From CAXBDP01 sp963974465 (GTDB lineage Bacteria > Bacteroidota > Bacteroidia > Cytophagales > Cyclobacteriaceae), in assembly GCA_049340005.1 (NCBI GenBank), contig JBMPIY010000004.1: a stretch of DNA of 64,000 bases. The stretch is one strand, 5' to 3'. Under the pieces are notes generated by a model, which saw nothing but the letters and a program-made list of their open reading frames with translations, made no database searches and was not told where the DNA came from. The translations under genes and the position numbers were made by a program. Shown piece after piece: positions 26,017-35,408 of this stretch. Each line of letters starts with the position of its first letter. The first letter of the stretch is position 1.

Positions 26017-26529
26017 ATGAAAAGGATAAATGGCTTTTTAATCTTATTGCTAATTGTTGCATTTGGTAGCTGTGGCCCAGCTAAAAGCAGCAAATCTCCT
26101 AGCCTCCCAGCGAGCTATTCGGAGGATTTGTCAGGCTTACGTGAAAAAAGCAAACCAGTAGCTGAAGAAGAAGAAATAGTTGTAATTACTAAGCCACCTT
26201 TTGTAAATCCTACCAGCGATGTAACGCGGGAGGTTAATGTTGTGTTAGATTCGCTGACTTCTATTAATAGGAATAGAGGGTTTATCGAAGGATTTTCCGT
26301 TCAAGTGTACTCTGGTGGTAGCAGAACCCAAGCTACCGAGACTAGAAGTAAAATAATGGAAGCGAATGAGGATATCAATCCAGAAATTACTTATGAGCAA
26401 CCGAATTATAAGGTTAAGATCGGATTTTTTGCTGAGCGAGTGGAGGCCTTAAAAATTTATCAATTATTGAAAGCCGAGTATCCAAGTACCTTGATAGTTC
26501 CTGAAAGGAGAAGTTTGAGAAATGAATGA
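26017..26529 (+). CDS. SPOR-domain lipoprotein
   Basis: The N-terminus (LILLLIVAFGSCGPAKSS) is a signal peptide with lipobox, followed by a low-complexity Ser/Pro/Glu linker and a C-terminal SPOR-type domain (FIEGFSVQVYSGGSRTQATE, then YEQPNYKVKIGFFAERVEA). SPOR domains bind glycan strands of denuded peptidoglycan at division sites. The 3' end overlaps the start of the next gene by eight bases, and it begins eight bases after secA. One octamer (26226-26233) lies in frame as TRE. Function beyond peptidoglycan binding is inference. Confidence 0.8.
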   Translation: MKRINGFLILLLIVAFGSCGPAKSSKSPSLPASYSEDLSGLREKSKPVAEEEEIVVITKPPFVNPTSDVTREVNVVLDSLTSINRNRGFIEGFSVQVYSGGSRTQATETRSKIMEANEDINPEITYEQPNYKVKIGFFAERVEALKIYQLLKAEYPSTLIVPERRSLRNE

Positions 26530-27718
26530 ATTGAAGAGTAAAATACAAGAGCTGGCAAAAGAATTAAAGCCTTCAGTAATTGCAATGCGTAGGCATTTGC
26601 ACGCTAATCCAGAACTTTCATTTCAAGAATTTGAAACTGCTTCCTATGTGGAGGCTGAATTGAAGAAAATTGGTATAAATCCAACCATTGGTGTTGCAGG
26701 TACTGGATTAACAGCTGTAATAGAAGGAAAAAATCCATCAAAGAAAGTTGTAGCATTGAGGGCGGATATGGATGCATTGCCTATAATTGAGGCGAATGAT
26801 GTGCCCTACCGATCCACGAAGCCGGGAATTATGCATGCATGTGGACATGATGCACATACATCCTCTTTACTAGGAGCTGCTCGTATTCTACACAATCTTC
26901 GGAATGATTTTGAAGGAAGCATAAAACTGATTTTTCAGCCAGGGGAAGAAACTGCTCCAGGAGGTGCTTCATTAATGATCAAGGACGGCGCATTACAGAA
27001 TCCAGCTCCAAAAGCTATTTTGGGCCAGCATGTGATGCCGTTAATTCCTGTGGGTAAAGTGGGCTTTCGCTCAGGCTTATACATGGCTAGTGCCGATGAA
27101 ATCTATATTACAGTAAAAGGTAAGGGAGGCCATGCGGCAATGCCAGACAATACAGTAGATCCGATCTTAATCAGCGCTCATTTGATTGTGGCCTTGCAGC
27201 AGATTGTAAGTAGAAATGCAAGTCCAAAAATTCCTTCAGTACTTTCATTTGGTCATATTGAAGGCCTTGGTGCCACAAATGTGATCCCGAATGAAGTGAA
27301 AATCAAAGGAACATTCAGAACTTTAAATGAAGAATGGAGAGCTGAAGCGAAGTTGCGAATTCGTAAATTAGCCGAAGGTCTTGTACAAAGTATGGGTGGC
27401 CAATGCGAAGTAAATATTGTGGATGGATATCCATATTTAGAAAATGAGCCAGAGTTAACAAATCGTGCCCAGAATGCAGCCATCGAATACTTAGGAGCAG
27501 AGAATGTGCTTGATTTGGATATTTGGATGGCTTCTGAAGACTTCTCTTATTACTCCCAAGAGATTGATGCTTGCTTCTATCGTTTGGGAACCAGAAATGA
27601 AGAAAAGGGTATCATTTCAGGGGTGCACACTCCTACTTTTGATATAGATGAGAACTCATTAGAAATAGGAGCCGGTTTGATGGCCTGGTTAGCGATTTCA
27701 GAGTTGGAAGAAAAATAA
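26522..27718 (+). CDS. M20 family amidohydrolase
   Basis: The 398-residue protein belongs to the M20 metallopeptidases that cleave N-acyl amino acids (hippurate hydrolase/aminoacylase/IAA-amino-acid type). It shows MHACGHDAHTSSLLGAA with the metal ligands, QPGEETAPGGA, and the dimerisation domain (VKGKGGHAAMPDNTVDPI). It overlaps the SPOR gene by eight bases, so they are cotranscribed. The substrate is not defined by sequence; a role in turnover of acylated amino acids is the normal inference. Confidence 0.9.
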   Translation: MNELKSKIQELAKELKPSVIAMRRHLHANPELSFQEFETASYVEAELKKIGINPTIGVAGTGLTAVIEGKNPSKKVVALRADMDALPIIEANDVPYRSTKPGIMHACGHDAHTSSLLGAARILHNLRNDFEGSIKLIFQPGEETAPGGASLMIKDGALQNPAPKAILGQHVMPLIPVGKVGFRSGLYMASADEIYITVKGKGGHAAMPDNTVDPILISAHLIVALQQIVSRNASPKIPSVLSFGHIEGLGATNVIPNEVKIKGTFRTLNEEWRAEAKLRIRKLAEGLVQSMGGQCEVNIVDGYPYLENEPELTNRAQNAAIEYLGAENVLDLDIWMASEDFSYYSQEIDACFYRLGTRNEEKGIISGVHTPTFDIDENSLEIGAGLMAWLAISELEEK

Positions 27719-27740
27719 AATTAATTTGGATGTGGCTCTA

Positions 27741-28871
27741 TTAGTCAGGCCAGATCATTTCTACAAATTCTGCTCTCATAGCTTCGTTTATTGAGAAAGC
27801 CAGAATGATAGAAACTAGTAATCCAATACCAGCATATAGGGCATCTTTGCGAACAAGCATTAATGCTTTCTGAATTCCTTTCACTCTTCTTGCCGGGTTT
27901 GTTTTCATCATATTGATGGCGATTTCCCTCCCGCCTAATAGACCAAGGAATACCCAAGTAGTACTTATTGGTATTGTGCTTATCACTTTCAGATAAAAAA
28001 GCAATGCGGCATATACAATATCCACTATGGTAGCAGCTCTTACATCAGTTACATCTGCTTTCTCATTTACAATTCCTTGGATTTTATCTCCTTTTAAGTA
28101 GAACAATACGCCAAGCCCAGCAAAGAGATACCCAGCCATTACTACAAATTCCCACAATTCTAATTGCCTTGGCAAAACAACTGCTATGTTGGATACATCT
28201 TGCATTATCCAAACTGCCCACAAAGTACCGCTAGTAATCCATTGAAAAGGTGTCCACCATTTTCCAGCTGCTTTATTTCTAACCTTCCGTTCCAGCCATC
28301 TGGATACAAGCGCCCAAACAATTATACCAATGAAAAAAGCTAAAATATAGCCTGTGAAACTTTTCATTAATATACTTCCAATCGAACTACTTTTCGTAGA
28401 AAAAGCACTTAAGAGAAGAATTGAAGTAGATACGGGCATTCTCAATCTAGTGAGGATCAAAAGAATAATAGGCGCAGCAACTTGCAAAAACTCAAACGTA
28501 GCGGGTGCAACATCTAACCCGGGTGTATTTAATCGCTGATAGGAGACATCTCCATCATTGATCACAAAACTATAGGTAAGTGTAATTACAAGAATGGTTC
28601 CCATGAAAAGCCAAAGCCAGTACCATGGTTTATTTCCATTTGAAGAAATAAATGTTCCAATGGTTTGGATACTGTCATTGGCTATAGCTGAATAGCCAGC
28701 AAGCAGAAATGCCAACCACATGGCCAAAGTTGGATTCTTGAAAACCAACCCACTCAAAATGAGTAAACCTATAATGATGATGAGAAAACCTCTCTCTTTC
28801 CTTATGTTAGTATTCAGCCTAGACAATGCACTTGTTCCTATGGGCGACGGTGTTGATTGTTTTGATGACAT
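27741..28871 (-). CDS. Divergent PiT-like membrane transporter
   Basis: The 376-residue protein has about ten membrane segments. Two internal repeats resemble the PiT phosphate permease signature: AIANDSIQTIGTF near residue 61 and PISTTWVFLGLLGGRE near 295, plus PVSTSILLLSAFSTK near 145. True PiT proteins have GANDVAN and PVSTT, so I regard this as a distant member of the phosphate transporter-like superfamily; the function is inferred and could be another ion. It is convergent with the amidohydrolase gene and has a 227-base leader region. One octamer at 27927-27934. Confidence 0.5.
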   Translation of the reverse strand: MSSKQSTPSPIGTSALSRLNTNIRKERGFLIIIIGLLILSGLVFKNPTLAMWLAFLLAGYSAIANDSIQTIGTFISSNGNKPWYWLWLFMGTILVITLTYSFVINDGDVSYQRLNTPGLDVAPATFEFLQVAAPIILLILTRLRMPVSTSILLLSAFSTKSSSIGSILMKSFTGYILAFFIGIIVWALVSRWLERKVRNKAAGKWWTPFQWITSGTLWAVWIMQDVSNIAVVLPRQLELWEFVVMAGYLFAGLGVLFYLKGDKIQGIVNEKADVTDVRAATIVDIVYAALLFYLKVISTIPISTTWVFLGLLGGREIAINMMKTNPARRVKGIQKALMLVRKDALYAGIGLLVSIILAFSINEAMRAEFVEMIWPD

Positions 28872-29098
28872 TTATAAGGATTGATTTACAAGGGTTGGTA
28901 AAATGTTGTGGGTCAAAACTACTGTGCAAAAGTAGAAATTGTTTTCTGAATTAATGTTACCAAATTGTTAATCGCTAAACTCTAAATAAGGAGTTATAAT
29001 AATTTTCGTACTCAAGGTATAAAATTTCTATTGAGTAATAAATTGCCTAACTTTGATTACGTTTAAAAAGGTGGTTTTAACCTTTAAATAAAAAGAAA

Positions 29099-29497
29099 TT
29101 GTTTGGATTACCGAAATTGGATAAACTGGTAGAAAATTTATTAGGGTTTCTTGAAACTCGAATAGCACTTTTTAAAATTGAGGCAAAGGAGGAACTTGTC
29201 AAGGGAACTTCTCGCTTTTTGTTGTTCACTTTTTTTCTTTTCTTTTTTAGCTTAACCGTAATTTTTGCGAGCATTACGCTTTCTCTTTATCTTAATGAAG
29301 TTTTTAGCAGCTCCTTTTTAGGATTTGGGATAGTAACCATAATATATCTACTAATTTTTATTATCTTGATTATGACCCGGAATGCTCCCTTTTGGCAAAG
29401 GCTCATTCATAAATTGATTAATTATTCCGAAGAATCAACTAAAAAAGAAAATGGAAGACCTAGAGAAGAAAAAGGAGATCCTAAGTCGGAAGAGTAA
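29099..29497 (+). CDS. Phage-holin family (holin-X-like) membrane protein
   Basis: The 132-residue protein begins FGLPKLDKLVENLLGFLETR, an amphipathic helix, followed by two long hydrophobic segments (LLFTFFLFFFSLTVIFASIT and GFGIVTIIYLLIFIILIM) and a charged tail. This layout matches the DUF1469/holin-X-like family widespread in Bacteroidota; it is membrane-associated, function unknown. The start is the TTG at 29099, as no ATG lies near. It overlaps the next gene by 47 bases, so translation is coupled. Confidence 0.65.
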   Translation: MFGLPKLDKLVENLLGFLETRIALFKIEAKEELVKGTSRFLLFTFFLFFFSLTVIFASITLSLYLNEVFSSSFLGFGIVTIIYLLIFIILIMTRNAPFWQRLIHKLINYSEESTKKENGRPREEKGDPKSEE

Positions 29498-29825
29498 GGA
29501 TTACCTATCGCTGATGGATTCGCAAGTGGGTGATATCAAGCACGATCTTAACAGATGGGGAAAAGTAATTGCGGTGGCTGGAGGAGCCATGATTCTTTCA
29601 TATTGGCTATTTAGTGGAAAGAAAGGTAAGTCACGCAAAAAGGCTCCTAAAAAAGTAAGTGAGCAACAATATTATTACCCAGAGCCTTACCAACAAGAAT
29701 CTGGTTTGTTAAGAGAAATAAAGCATCAGGCTGCCTATATGATTGTAGCTTTTGCTAAACAAAAATTAGTAGACTATTTGTCATCGCTCAACAATAATTC
29801 CACTAGTGAACAAGAAAATTCTTAG
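29451..29825 (+). CDS. Hypothetical membrane-anchored protein
   Basis: This 124-residue protein has one transmembrane segment (AVAGGAMILSYWLFSGKKGK) after a helical, charged N-terminal part (MEDLEKKKEILSRKSKDYLS) and before a tail with Tyr/Gln repeats (QQYYYPEPYQQES). It is not a family I recognise with certainty. It overlaps the holin-like gene by 47 bases and the GGGP synthase gene by 20, forming a three-gene coupled unit. Confidence 0.65.
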   Translation: MEDLEKKKEILSRKSKDYLSLMDSQVGDIKHDLNRWGKVIAVAGGAMILSYWLFSGKKGKSRKKAPKKVSEQQYYYPEPYQQESGLLREIKHQAAYMIVAFAKQKLVDYLSSLNNNSTSEQENS

Positions 29826-30576
29826 TAACCTACAGCGTTTAAGGCGGGAGGGAAAAAAGGCCTTCGCCGTATTAATAGATCCTGATAAGGTATTGGATAC
29901 TAATACTCTACAGCGATTAGCCCACATGAGTGTTGAGAATAAAATAGATTACTTTCTAGTAGGTGGTAGTTTACTCACGCACAATAATCTTTATCAAGTA
30001 GTCCATTGGCTTAAGGAACATACCGATATACCAGTAGTTTTATTCCCTGGCAACAGTATGCAAATTGACTTGAGAGCTGATGGGATCTTATTTATTTCCC
30101 TTATATCAGGAAGAAACCCGGAATTATTAATTGGCCAGCATGTAATAGCCGCACCTTTACTAAAGAAGAGTCAATTAGAAATTGTGCCTACAGGCTACAT
30201 GCTTATAGACTCTGGCCATCCAACAAGTGCTAGCTACATGAGTCATACATTGCCAATTCCTGCTGATAAGCCTTCGTTGGCAGCTTGCACTGCAATGGCT
30301 GGCGAGATGTTAGGTATGCAATTGATGTATATGGATGCCGGCAGTGGAGCAAAAAGACCAATCGATGCAAAAATGATATCTACAGTACACCGAGCTGTAA
30401 ATGTGCCATTGATAATAGGCGGAGGGATTACCTCAGCTGAAAAGGCTCAAATAGCTATGGAAGCTGGTGCTGATGTAATAGTAGTAGGCAATGGGATAGA
30501 AAAAAACCTCAATCTATTGATTGAGGTTTCTGAAAAAGTGAATTTGTTTAATTCTTTACTAAACATTCATAAGTGA
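29806..30576 (+). CDS. Geranylgeranylglyceryl phosphate synthase-family protein
   Basis: The 256-residue TIM-barrel protein has the GGGPS/PcrB signature: FAVLIDPDKVLDT, VGGSLL, VLFPGNSMQI, YMDAGSGAKRPID and the phosphate loop PLIIGGGITSAEKA. The family links geranylgeranyl (or similar prenyl) diphosphate to sn-glycerol-1-phosphate, the archaeal-type lipid step, and group II enzymes are known from Bacteroidota. Start is the GTG at 29806, inside the upstream gene. Its 3' end overlaps the AraC gene on the other strand by 18 bases. One octamer at 29844-29851. Confidence 0.9.
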   Translation: MNKKILSNLQRLRREGKKAFAVLIDPDKVLDTNTLQRLAHMSVENKIDYFLVGGSLLTHNNLYQVVHWLKEHTDIPVVLFPGNSMQIDLRADGILFISLISGRNPELLIGQHVIAAPLLKKSQLEIVPTGYMLIDSGHPTSASYMSHTLPIPADKPSLAACTAMAGEMLGMQLMYMDAGSGAKRPIDAKMISTVHRAVNVPLIIGGGITSAEKAQIAMEAGADVIVVGNGIEKNLNLLIEVSEKVNLFNSLLNIHK

Positions 30577-31482
30577 TTCTCTACGACGCATTTTGCCGGC
30601 AGGTATGCCAAACATCATCTTGAATCTTCTACAGAAATAGGCTGTATCTTTATAGCCAACTTCATGTCCAATATCACGAATACTCTTTTTAGTAGTCCTA
30701 AGTAGGTTTACGGCCTCCTCCATGCGTTGGTACTCAATATAATCCTGTGGGTTGATTCCCGTTAGCATTTTAAAGTACTGACCAACATAATCTTCGGAAA
30801 CATTGGCCACTTTAGCCAAAACTTTGTTTGATAAATCACCACCAAGTTGCTCCTTGATATAGTTGAAAATATCGATAAGGCGTGGATCCTTGAAGTAAGT
30901 GGAGTTTGTTGTTAATTGTTCAACAAACATTCTATTATCTAAAATGTGGCGAACAACTTCTACCACAATCTCTTCCATCAATAAACTTACGATTCTGTCC
31001 TTGCCCGGTTTATGAGAGTGCTTTTCACTTATCAACCTCTCCATCAAGTCAACAATCTTTTGATTATTACGAATTACAAATGGAGGAATATCTAGTGAAG
31101 CAAAAAAGTTTACTGAATTGAAAACTTTCGTTTCAAAGGAGATAGTACTGAAATATTCAGCATCCTTATCTTTCTTATCATCAGAGTTTACAGTACCTAG
31201 ATACTTTTTCTTAGTTGATAAAAATTCATCATTGGATAACCTTACAGAAGGACCTGTACCAAAAGTAATGGAAGTCATTCTACCGCCTGGCATAAATAAG
31301 ATCTCACCAGCCATGGCAACTTCATCATACTTTCCGAACCTTACACCACATTTATTTAATAATATGATGCTGTTTTCTACATCATAGTAGTTATCAACTG
31401 TAATTGGGTGTATTACTTTTGTTTTAGAGGCTTTAAGGAATTTAATCCCCAAAGATTCAAGAATTTTATTATAATCTTCCAT
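30559..31482 (-). CDS. AraC-type transcriptional regulator
   Basis: The 307-residue protein has a C-terminal pair of helix-turn-helix motifs (VLAKVANVSEDYVGQYFKML and then SIRDIGHEVGYKDTAYFCRR, ending FGIPAGKMRRRES), the AraC/XylS DNA-binding domain. The N-terminal ~190 residues hold no sensor domain I can name. It overlaps the GGGP synthase gene tail to tail. Targets are unknown; the nearest diverging gene is not adjacent, so there is no contextual clue. Confidence 0.88.
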   Translation of the reverse strand: MEDYNKILESLGIKFLKASKTKVIHPITVDNYYDVENSIILLNKCGVRFGKYDEVAMAGEILFMPGGRMTSITFGTGPSVRLSNDEFLSTKKKYLGTVNSDDKKDKDAEYFSTISFETKVFNSVNFFASLDIPPFVIRNNQKIVDLMERLISEKHSHKPGKDRIVSLLMEEIVVEVVRHILDNRMFVEQLTTNSTYFKDPRLIDIFNYIKEQLGGDLSNKVLAKVANVSEDYVGQYFKMLTGINPQDYIEYQRMEEAVNLLRTTKKSIRDIGHEVGYKDTAYFCRRFKMMFGIPAGKMRRRESLMNV

Positions 31483-31644
31483 GACATTTTCCTTAGTAAA
31501 GTGGAATTTGATTTATAGGGTTTTTGTAAATTATTGTATAAACCTAATCACAATATTTGAAAGTTGCAAATACCGCGGCAGACTAATACTTAATTAAAAA
31601 TAAAAGTGCTGTAAATCAGTAATTTAGAAAAAAAATATTTATGA

Positions 31645-32784
31645 CTATTTTAAGACGTGTCTTGAGATCACAAGCTTTTGGATTTCTGATGTACCCTCAT
31701 ATATCTGTGTGATTTTAGCGTCTCTCATCAGTCTTTCTACATGGTATTCTTTTACATAGCCATAACCTCCATGCACTTGAACTGCTTCTGTGGCAACTTC
31801 ATTTGCTACCTTTGAAGCATATAGTTTAGCCATCGCAGAATACATTGAGAAGTCTTGTTTAAGATCCTTCAACTTGGCTGCTTTCATGCATAGCAAACGA
31901 GCAGCTTCTATTTCTGTAGCCATATCAGCTAACTTAAAGGCAATAGCTTGATGTTGGTTGATAGTTTTGCCAAATGCTTTTCTTTCTTTTGAATATTGTA
32001 ATGCCAATTCATAGGCTCCTGAGGCAATTCCTAAAGCTTGAGAAGCAATTCCTATCCTCCCTCCATTTAGCGTTTCCATTGCAAAACTGAACCCGAAACC
32101 ATCAGCTCCAATTCTATTTTCCTTTGGTACCTTCACATCTTGGAACATTAGAGAATGAGTATCTGAGCCTCTAATACCCATTTTTTGCTCCTTCTTACCC
32201 ACTACAAATCCTTCCCATTCTCTTTCTACTATAAAGGCATTTATTCCTTTATGGCCTTTCTCTCTGTCAGTTTGGGCTATTACAATATAGATAGAAGCAC
32301 TGTTCCCATTTGTAATCCAGTTCTTAGTACCGTTTAATAGGTAATGATCCCCTTTATCAATAGCCTCAGTTCTTTGAGAGGTTGCATCTGAACCTGCTTC
32401 AGGCTCGGAAAGACAGAAGGCACCAATCTTCTTTCCCGATGCCAAATCGGGTAAGTACTTTTGCTTTTGCTCTTCATTGCCATAGGTCTCTATACCCCAG
32501 CATACTAAGGAATTATTCACTGACATTACTACGGAGGCGGAAGAATCAACTTTGGATATTTCTTCCATAGCGAGTACGTATGATACAGTATCCATTCCTC
32601 CTCCACCATATTTTGGATTGACCATCATTCCCATAAAGCCTAACTCTCCCATTTTCTTTATTTGAGCTGCTGGAAATGTTTGGGTTTCGTCTCTCTCAAT
32701 TACACCAGGAAGTAATTCTGTTTGCGCAAATTCTCTCGCTGCGTCTCTTACCGCTAATTGTTCTTCTGTCAATGAAAAATCCAT
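31645..32784 (-). CDS. Acyl-CoA dehydrogenase
   Basis: The 379-residue enzyme has the usual three domains. Visible motifs are CLSEPEAGSDATSQ (FAD and substrate loop), YLLNGTKNWITNGN, and the C-terminal QIYEGTSEIQKLVISRH, where the first Glu of YEGTSE is the expected catalytic base. I chose the ATG at 32784 (MDFSLTEEQLAVRDAA) because the ten residues before it are not family-like. It uses FAD and electron-transferring flavoprotein to oxidise acyl-CoA; chain length preference is unknown. Confidence 0.93.
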   Translation of the reverse strand: MDFSLTEEQLAVRDAAREFAQTELLPGVIERDETQTFPAAQIKKMGELGFMGMMVNPKYGGGGMDTVSYVLAMEEISKVDSSASVVMSVNNSLVCWGIETYGNEEQKQKYLPDLASGKKIGAFCLSEPEAGSDATSQRTEAIDKGDHYLLNGTKNWITNGNSASIYIVIAQTDREKGHKGINAFIVEREWEGFVVGKKEQKMGIRGSDTHSLMFQDVKVPKENRIGADGFGFSFAMETLNGGRIGIASQALGIASGAYELALQYSKERKAFGKTINQHQAIAFKLADMATEIEAARLLCMKAAKLKDLKQDFSMYSAMAKLYASKVANEVATEAVQVHGGYGYVKEYHVERLMRDAKITQIYEGTSEIQKLVISRHVLK

Positions 32785-32845
32785 AATAAAATAATCTTTT
32801 GTGTTTTGACCCAAATTGTTAAAATAAAGGTCGAATTAAACAAAT

Positions 32846-33535
32846 TTAATCTCTTCCTCCAAAGAACATTGTGGCGTAGTACAATAAAGTTACTATAGAG
32901 GCAAGTGCGGCAACTATATACGTCATGGCTGCCCATTTGAGAGCATCTTTGGCCATATCATATTCTGTACTTGTAACTATTCCTCTTTTATCTATCCATG
33001 CCAACGCTCTTTTACTAGCATCAAATTCTACAGGTAGTGTTACTACAGAGAATAATGTTAAAACTGAGTATGTCCCTACTACAATTATTCCGATAAATTC
33101 GTAAGGAAGATTTGCCAATAATGCTCCTCCAAAAATACTTAGTAGAACAACAATGTTTAAAATTTTACCACTTGCATTCTGAACTGGCACCATAGCAGAG
33201 CGAAACTCAAGCATACTATAGGCGGTTGCGTGCTGTACTGCGTGGCCACACTCGTGAGCAGCTACTGCCACAGCAGCCGCACTTCTGCCATGATATACAT
33301 CAGGACTTAAGTTTACTGTACGGTCCGCAGGATTGTAATGGTCAGTAAGACGGCCTTCCACAGATACAACTCTTGCATCTGTAATGCCATGATCACGAAG
33401 CATAGCTTCTGCCACTTGTGCACCTGTAAGGTTGGCTGTTAGAGGTATTTGAGAATACTTCTTAAATTTTGATTTTAGTTTCGAACTTACCGCAAAGCTG
33501 ATAATCATGAAACCAATGAAAATGATCCAAATCAT
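32846..33535 (-). CDS. Neutral zinc metallopeptidase
   Basis: The 229-residue membrane protein belongs to the zinc metallopeptidase family of YugP. It has an N-terminal segment (MIWIIFIGFMIISFAVS), the HEXXH site (AVAVAAHECGHAVQHAT), and two later hydrophobic segments. The protease is embedded in the inner membrane; its substrates are unknown. It starts two bases before the rfaE2 stop region, in a run with rfaE2, the flippase-like gene and panD/panC on the - strand. Confidence 0.88.
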   Translation of the reverse strand: MIWIIFIGFMIISFAVSSKLKSKFKKYSQIPLTANLTGAQVAEAMLRDHGITDARVVSVEGRLTDHYNPADRTVNLSPDVYHGRSAAAVAVAAHECGHAVQHATAYSMLEFRSAMVPVQNASGKILNIVVLLSIFGGALLANLPYEFIGIIVVGTYSVLTLFSVVTLPVEFDASKRALAWIDKRGIVTSTEYDMAKDALKWAAMTYIVAALASIVTLLYYATMFFGGRD

Positions 33536-33536
33536 A

Positions 33537-34019
33537 TTATTTATTTTTAATTTTTTCGATAATGTTTGTGGTAGAGTAGCCCGATACTAATTGTATAGTT
33601 TCTACTTTTCCGCCGTTTTTGATTACGATATCAGAACCCACGATGTTCATAATTTCATAATCATTTCCTTTAACTAATACATCGGGCATTATTTGCTCTA
33701 TCACTTGCAGTGGTGTCTCTTCATTGAAGAAAGTAACAGCATCCACAAAAGCCAAAGCAGCAAGCATTCTAGCTCTTGCATACTCTGTTTGTATAGGTCT
33801 ATTGGGCCCTTTGATTTTGCTTACCGACCGATCCGTATTAATTGCTACTATTAGTTTTGTGCCTTTTTTCGAAGCTTTCTCAAGGTAATCGATATGTCCG
33901 AGATGAAGTATGTCAAAACAACCATTGGTAAAAACAATTTTTTCTCCTCCCGCTTTCCATTGGGATACGATTGGTAGTAATTGTTCTAAAGTTGAAATTT
34001 TATTCTCGGTCATTAGCAA
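33537..34019 (-). CDS. rfaE2: D-glycero-beta-D-manno-heptose 1-phosphate adenylyltransferase
   Basis: The 160-residue nucleotidyltransferase has the (T/S)-x-G-H family core TNGCFDILHLGHIDYLEKA and the loop DVLVKGNDYE, matching the RfaE domain-2 (HldE C-terminal) enzyme. It makes ADP-heptose for LPS inner core. Here it is a stand-alone single-domain protein and pairs functionally with gmhA at 61871. It overlaps the end of the flippase-like gene by 20 bases. One octamer at 33956-33963. Confidence 0.92.
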   Translation of the reverse strand: MLMTENKISTLEQLLPIVSQWKAGGEKIVFTNGCFDILHLGHIDYLEKASKKGTKLIVAINTDRSVSKIKGPNRPIQTEYARARMLAALAFVDAVTFFNEETPLQVIEQIMPDVLVKGNDYEIMNIVGSDIVIKNGGKVETIQLVSGYSTTNIIEKIKNK

Positions 34020-35043
34020 TTTTGTCTTCTCTTGTTTTTTTACCAGAAATCAATGCTACAAGTATCAAGGAAATCCCTCCGCCAACTACAATAAATAATG
34101 CTTGCGAAGTGTGAAGGATGGTGGCAAACAAAATGCCATCCGTTTCTTCTATGCCATAAAGTACTAAAACACTGCCAACCAATAGATGAAACGCTCCAAC
34201 CCCACCTTGCACTGGTGCTGCCATTCCAATACTACCCATTGCTAAAAGCGAAAGTCCTGCACTCAATCCTAATCCACTCGTTTCTTCTAATGAAAAAACC
34301 ACAACATAAGCCATAAAGAAATAACACAACCAGATAATAAATGTCGAAAACCAAAAGGCCTTTTTCTTTTTGAGATGCCTTATACTTGTAATTCCCTGCA
34401 CCATCTGCCCCAAGAATCCTCTAATCTTTATAAAAAGCGGATGGGTTCTAAGTTTAGAGCTGCTCGCACTTCTTAAATAAAAGTAAGCTACCAATATGAG
34501 GATTGGAATAGCTATAACAATTATCAAAAGTACATTCAATTGGTTTTCATAACCTGTCAGTTTGTCTTGGATCAAATCCAAAAAGAAATTCTTAAGTCGA
34601 CTAAATTCAATAATGAAAGTGAGTGCTAGCAATAATATTAAGGTGAGCAAATCAATAATTCGCTCAGCCACTACAGTTCCCAATGAAGTGGTAAGAGGAA
34701 CTTTGTCGGTTTTTACCAATACACCACATTTGGACACTTCTCCCATTCGGGGGAAAACGAGGTTGGCTATATAGCCAACCATAACTGCCAAAAAAGTACG
34801 GAAGGTGGAGAGGCCGGTAAAGCCAATTGGCTCTAGTAGCAGGTTCCATCTGTATGCTCTCGCTATATGGCTCACAGTGCCTATTGCTAAAGACAATATA
34901 ATGAATCGATAGTCAATGTCCTTGAGCTTCGAAAGCATGTATTGCAAATCGATGTTTCGAAATACAAGCCATAGCAGACCTCCTGCCACTAGAAGGGAAA
35001 TCACATATCGAAGGGCAAAGCGAAGGGAGTTTTTTAATGCCAT
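34000..35043 (-). CDS. Flippase-like membrane protein (UPF0104/lysylphosphatidylglycerol synthase type)
   Basis: The 347-residue protein has about eight membrane segments and the family motifs RAYRWNLLLEPIG and MVGYIANLVFPRMGEVSKCG, with GAFHLLVGSVLVLYG near the end. This is the integral membrane domain shared by MprF-type flippases and many glycan-linked proteins; the transported molecule cannot be read from sequence. Its start (ATG at 35043) overlaps the panD stop codon, so it is translated with panD. The link to rfaE2 downstream suggests a cell-envelope lipid role, as inference. Confidence 0.8.
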   Translation of the reverse strand: MALKNSLRFALRYVISLLVAGGLLWLVFRNIDLQYMLSKLKDIDYRFIILSLAIGTVSHIARAYRWNLLLEPIGFTGLSTFRTFLAVMVGYIANLVFPRMGEVSKCGVLVKTDKVPLTTSLGTVVAERIIDLLTLILLLALTFIIEFSRLKNFFLDLIQDKLTGYENQLNVLLIIVIAIPILILVAYFYLRSASSSKLRTHPLFIKIRGFLGQMVQGITSIRHLKKKKAFWFSTFIIWLCYFFMAYVVVFSLEETSGLGLSAGLSLLAMGSIGMAAPVQGGVGAFHLLVGSVLVLYGIEETDGILFATILHTSQALFIVVGGGISLILVALISGKKTREDKIANDRE

Positions 35044-35390
35044 TAATTGATGCGATTACTTTCGTCAGGGAAAATCAATTTCGGTTGATGCAAGGAGCTC
35101 TCTTTTTTGTCTAAAATACAGTAAGAAATGATAATAACAATGTCACCGACTTGAGCTTTTCTTGCAGCGGGTCCATTTAAGCAAATTTCTCCAGTGCCTC
35201 TTTCACCTTTAATTACGTAGGTTTCAAGTCTTTCGCCATTATTTACATTCACAATTTGCACTTTTTCATTTGCAACCAAATCTGCAGCATCCATCAAATC
35301 TTCATCTATAGTGATGCTCCCAACGTAATGTAGTTCTGCTTGTGTGATTCGTACTCTGTGAATTTTAGATTTCAATAATTCAATCTGCAT
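35043..35390 (-). CDS. panD: Aspartate 1-decarboxylase
   Basis: PanD makes beta-alanine for pantothenate. It is a 115-residue pyruvoyl enzyme made as a proenzyme: the self-cleavage site is the Gly-Ser of YVGSITID, giving an alpha chain starting at Ser. The ELLKSKIHRVRITQAELHY N-terminus and NGPAARKAQVGDIVIIISY are family core. It follows panC by 18 bases and shares its stop with the flippase-like start. Confidence 0.95.
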   Translation of the reverse strand: MQIELLKSKIHRVRITQAELHYVGSITIDEDLMDAADLVANEKVQIVNVNNGERLETYVIKGERGTGEICLNGPAARKAQVGDIVIIISYCILDKKESSLHQPKLIFPDESNRIN

Positions 35391-35408
35391 GAAAGTTTTC
35401 TTTTGATA

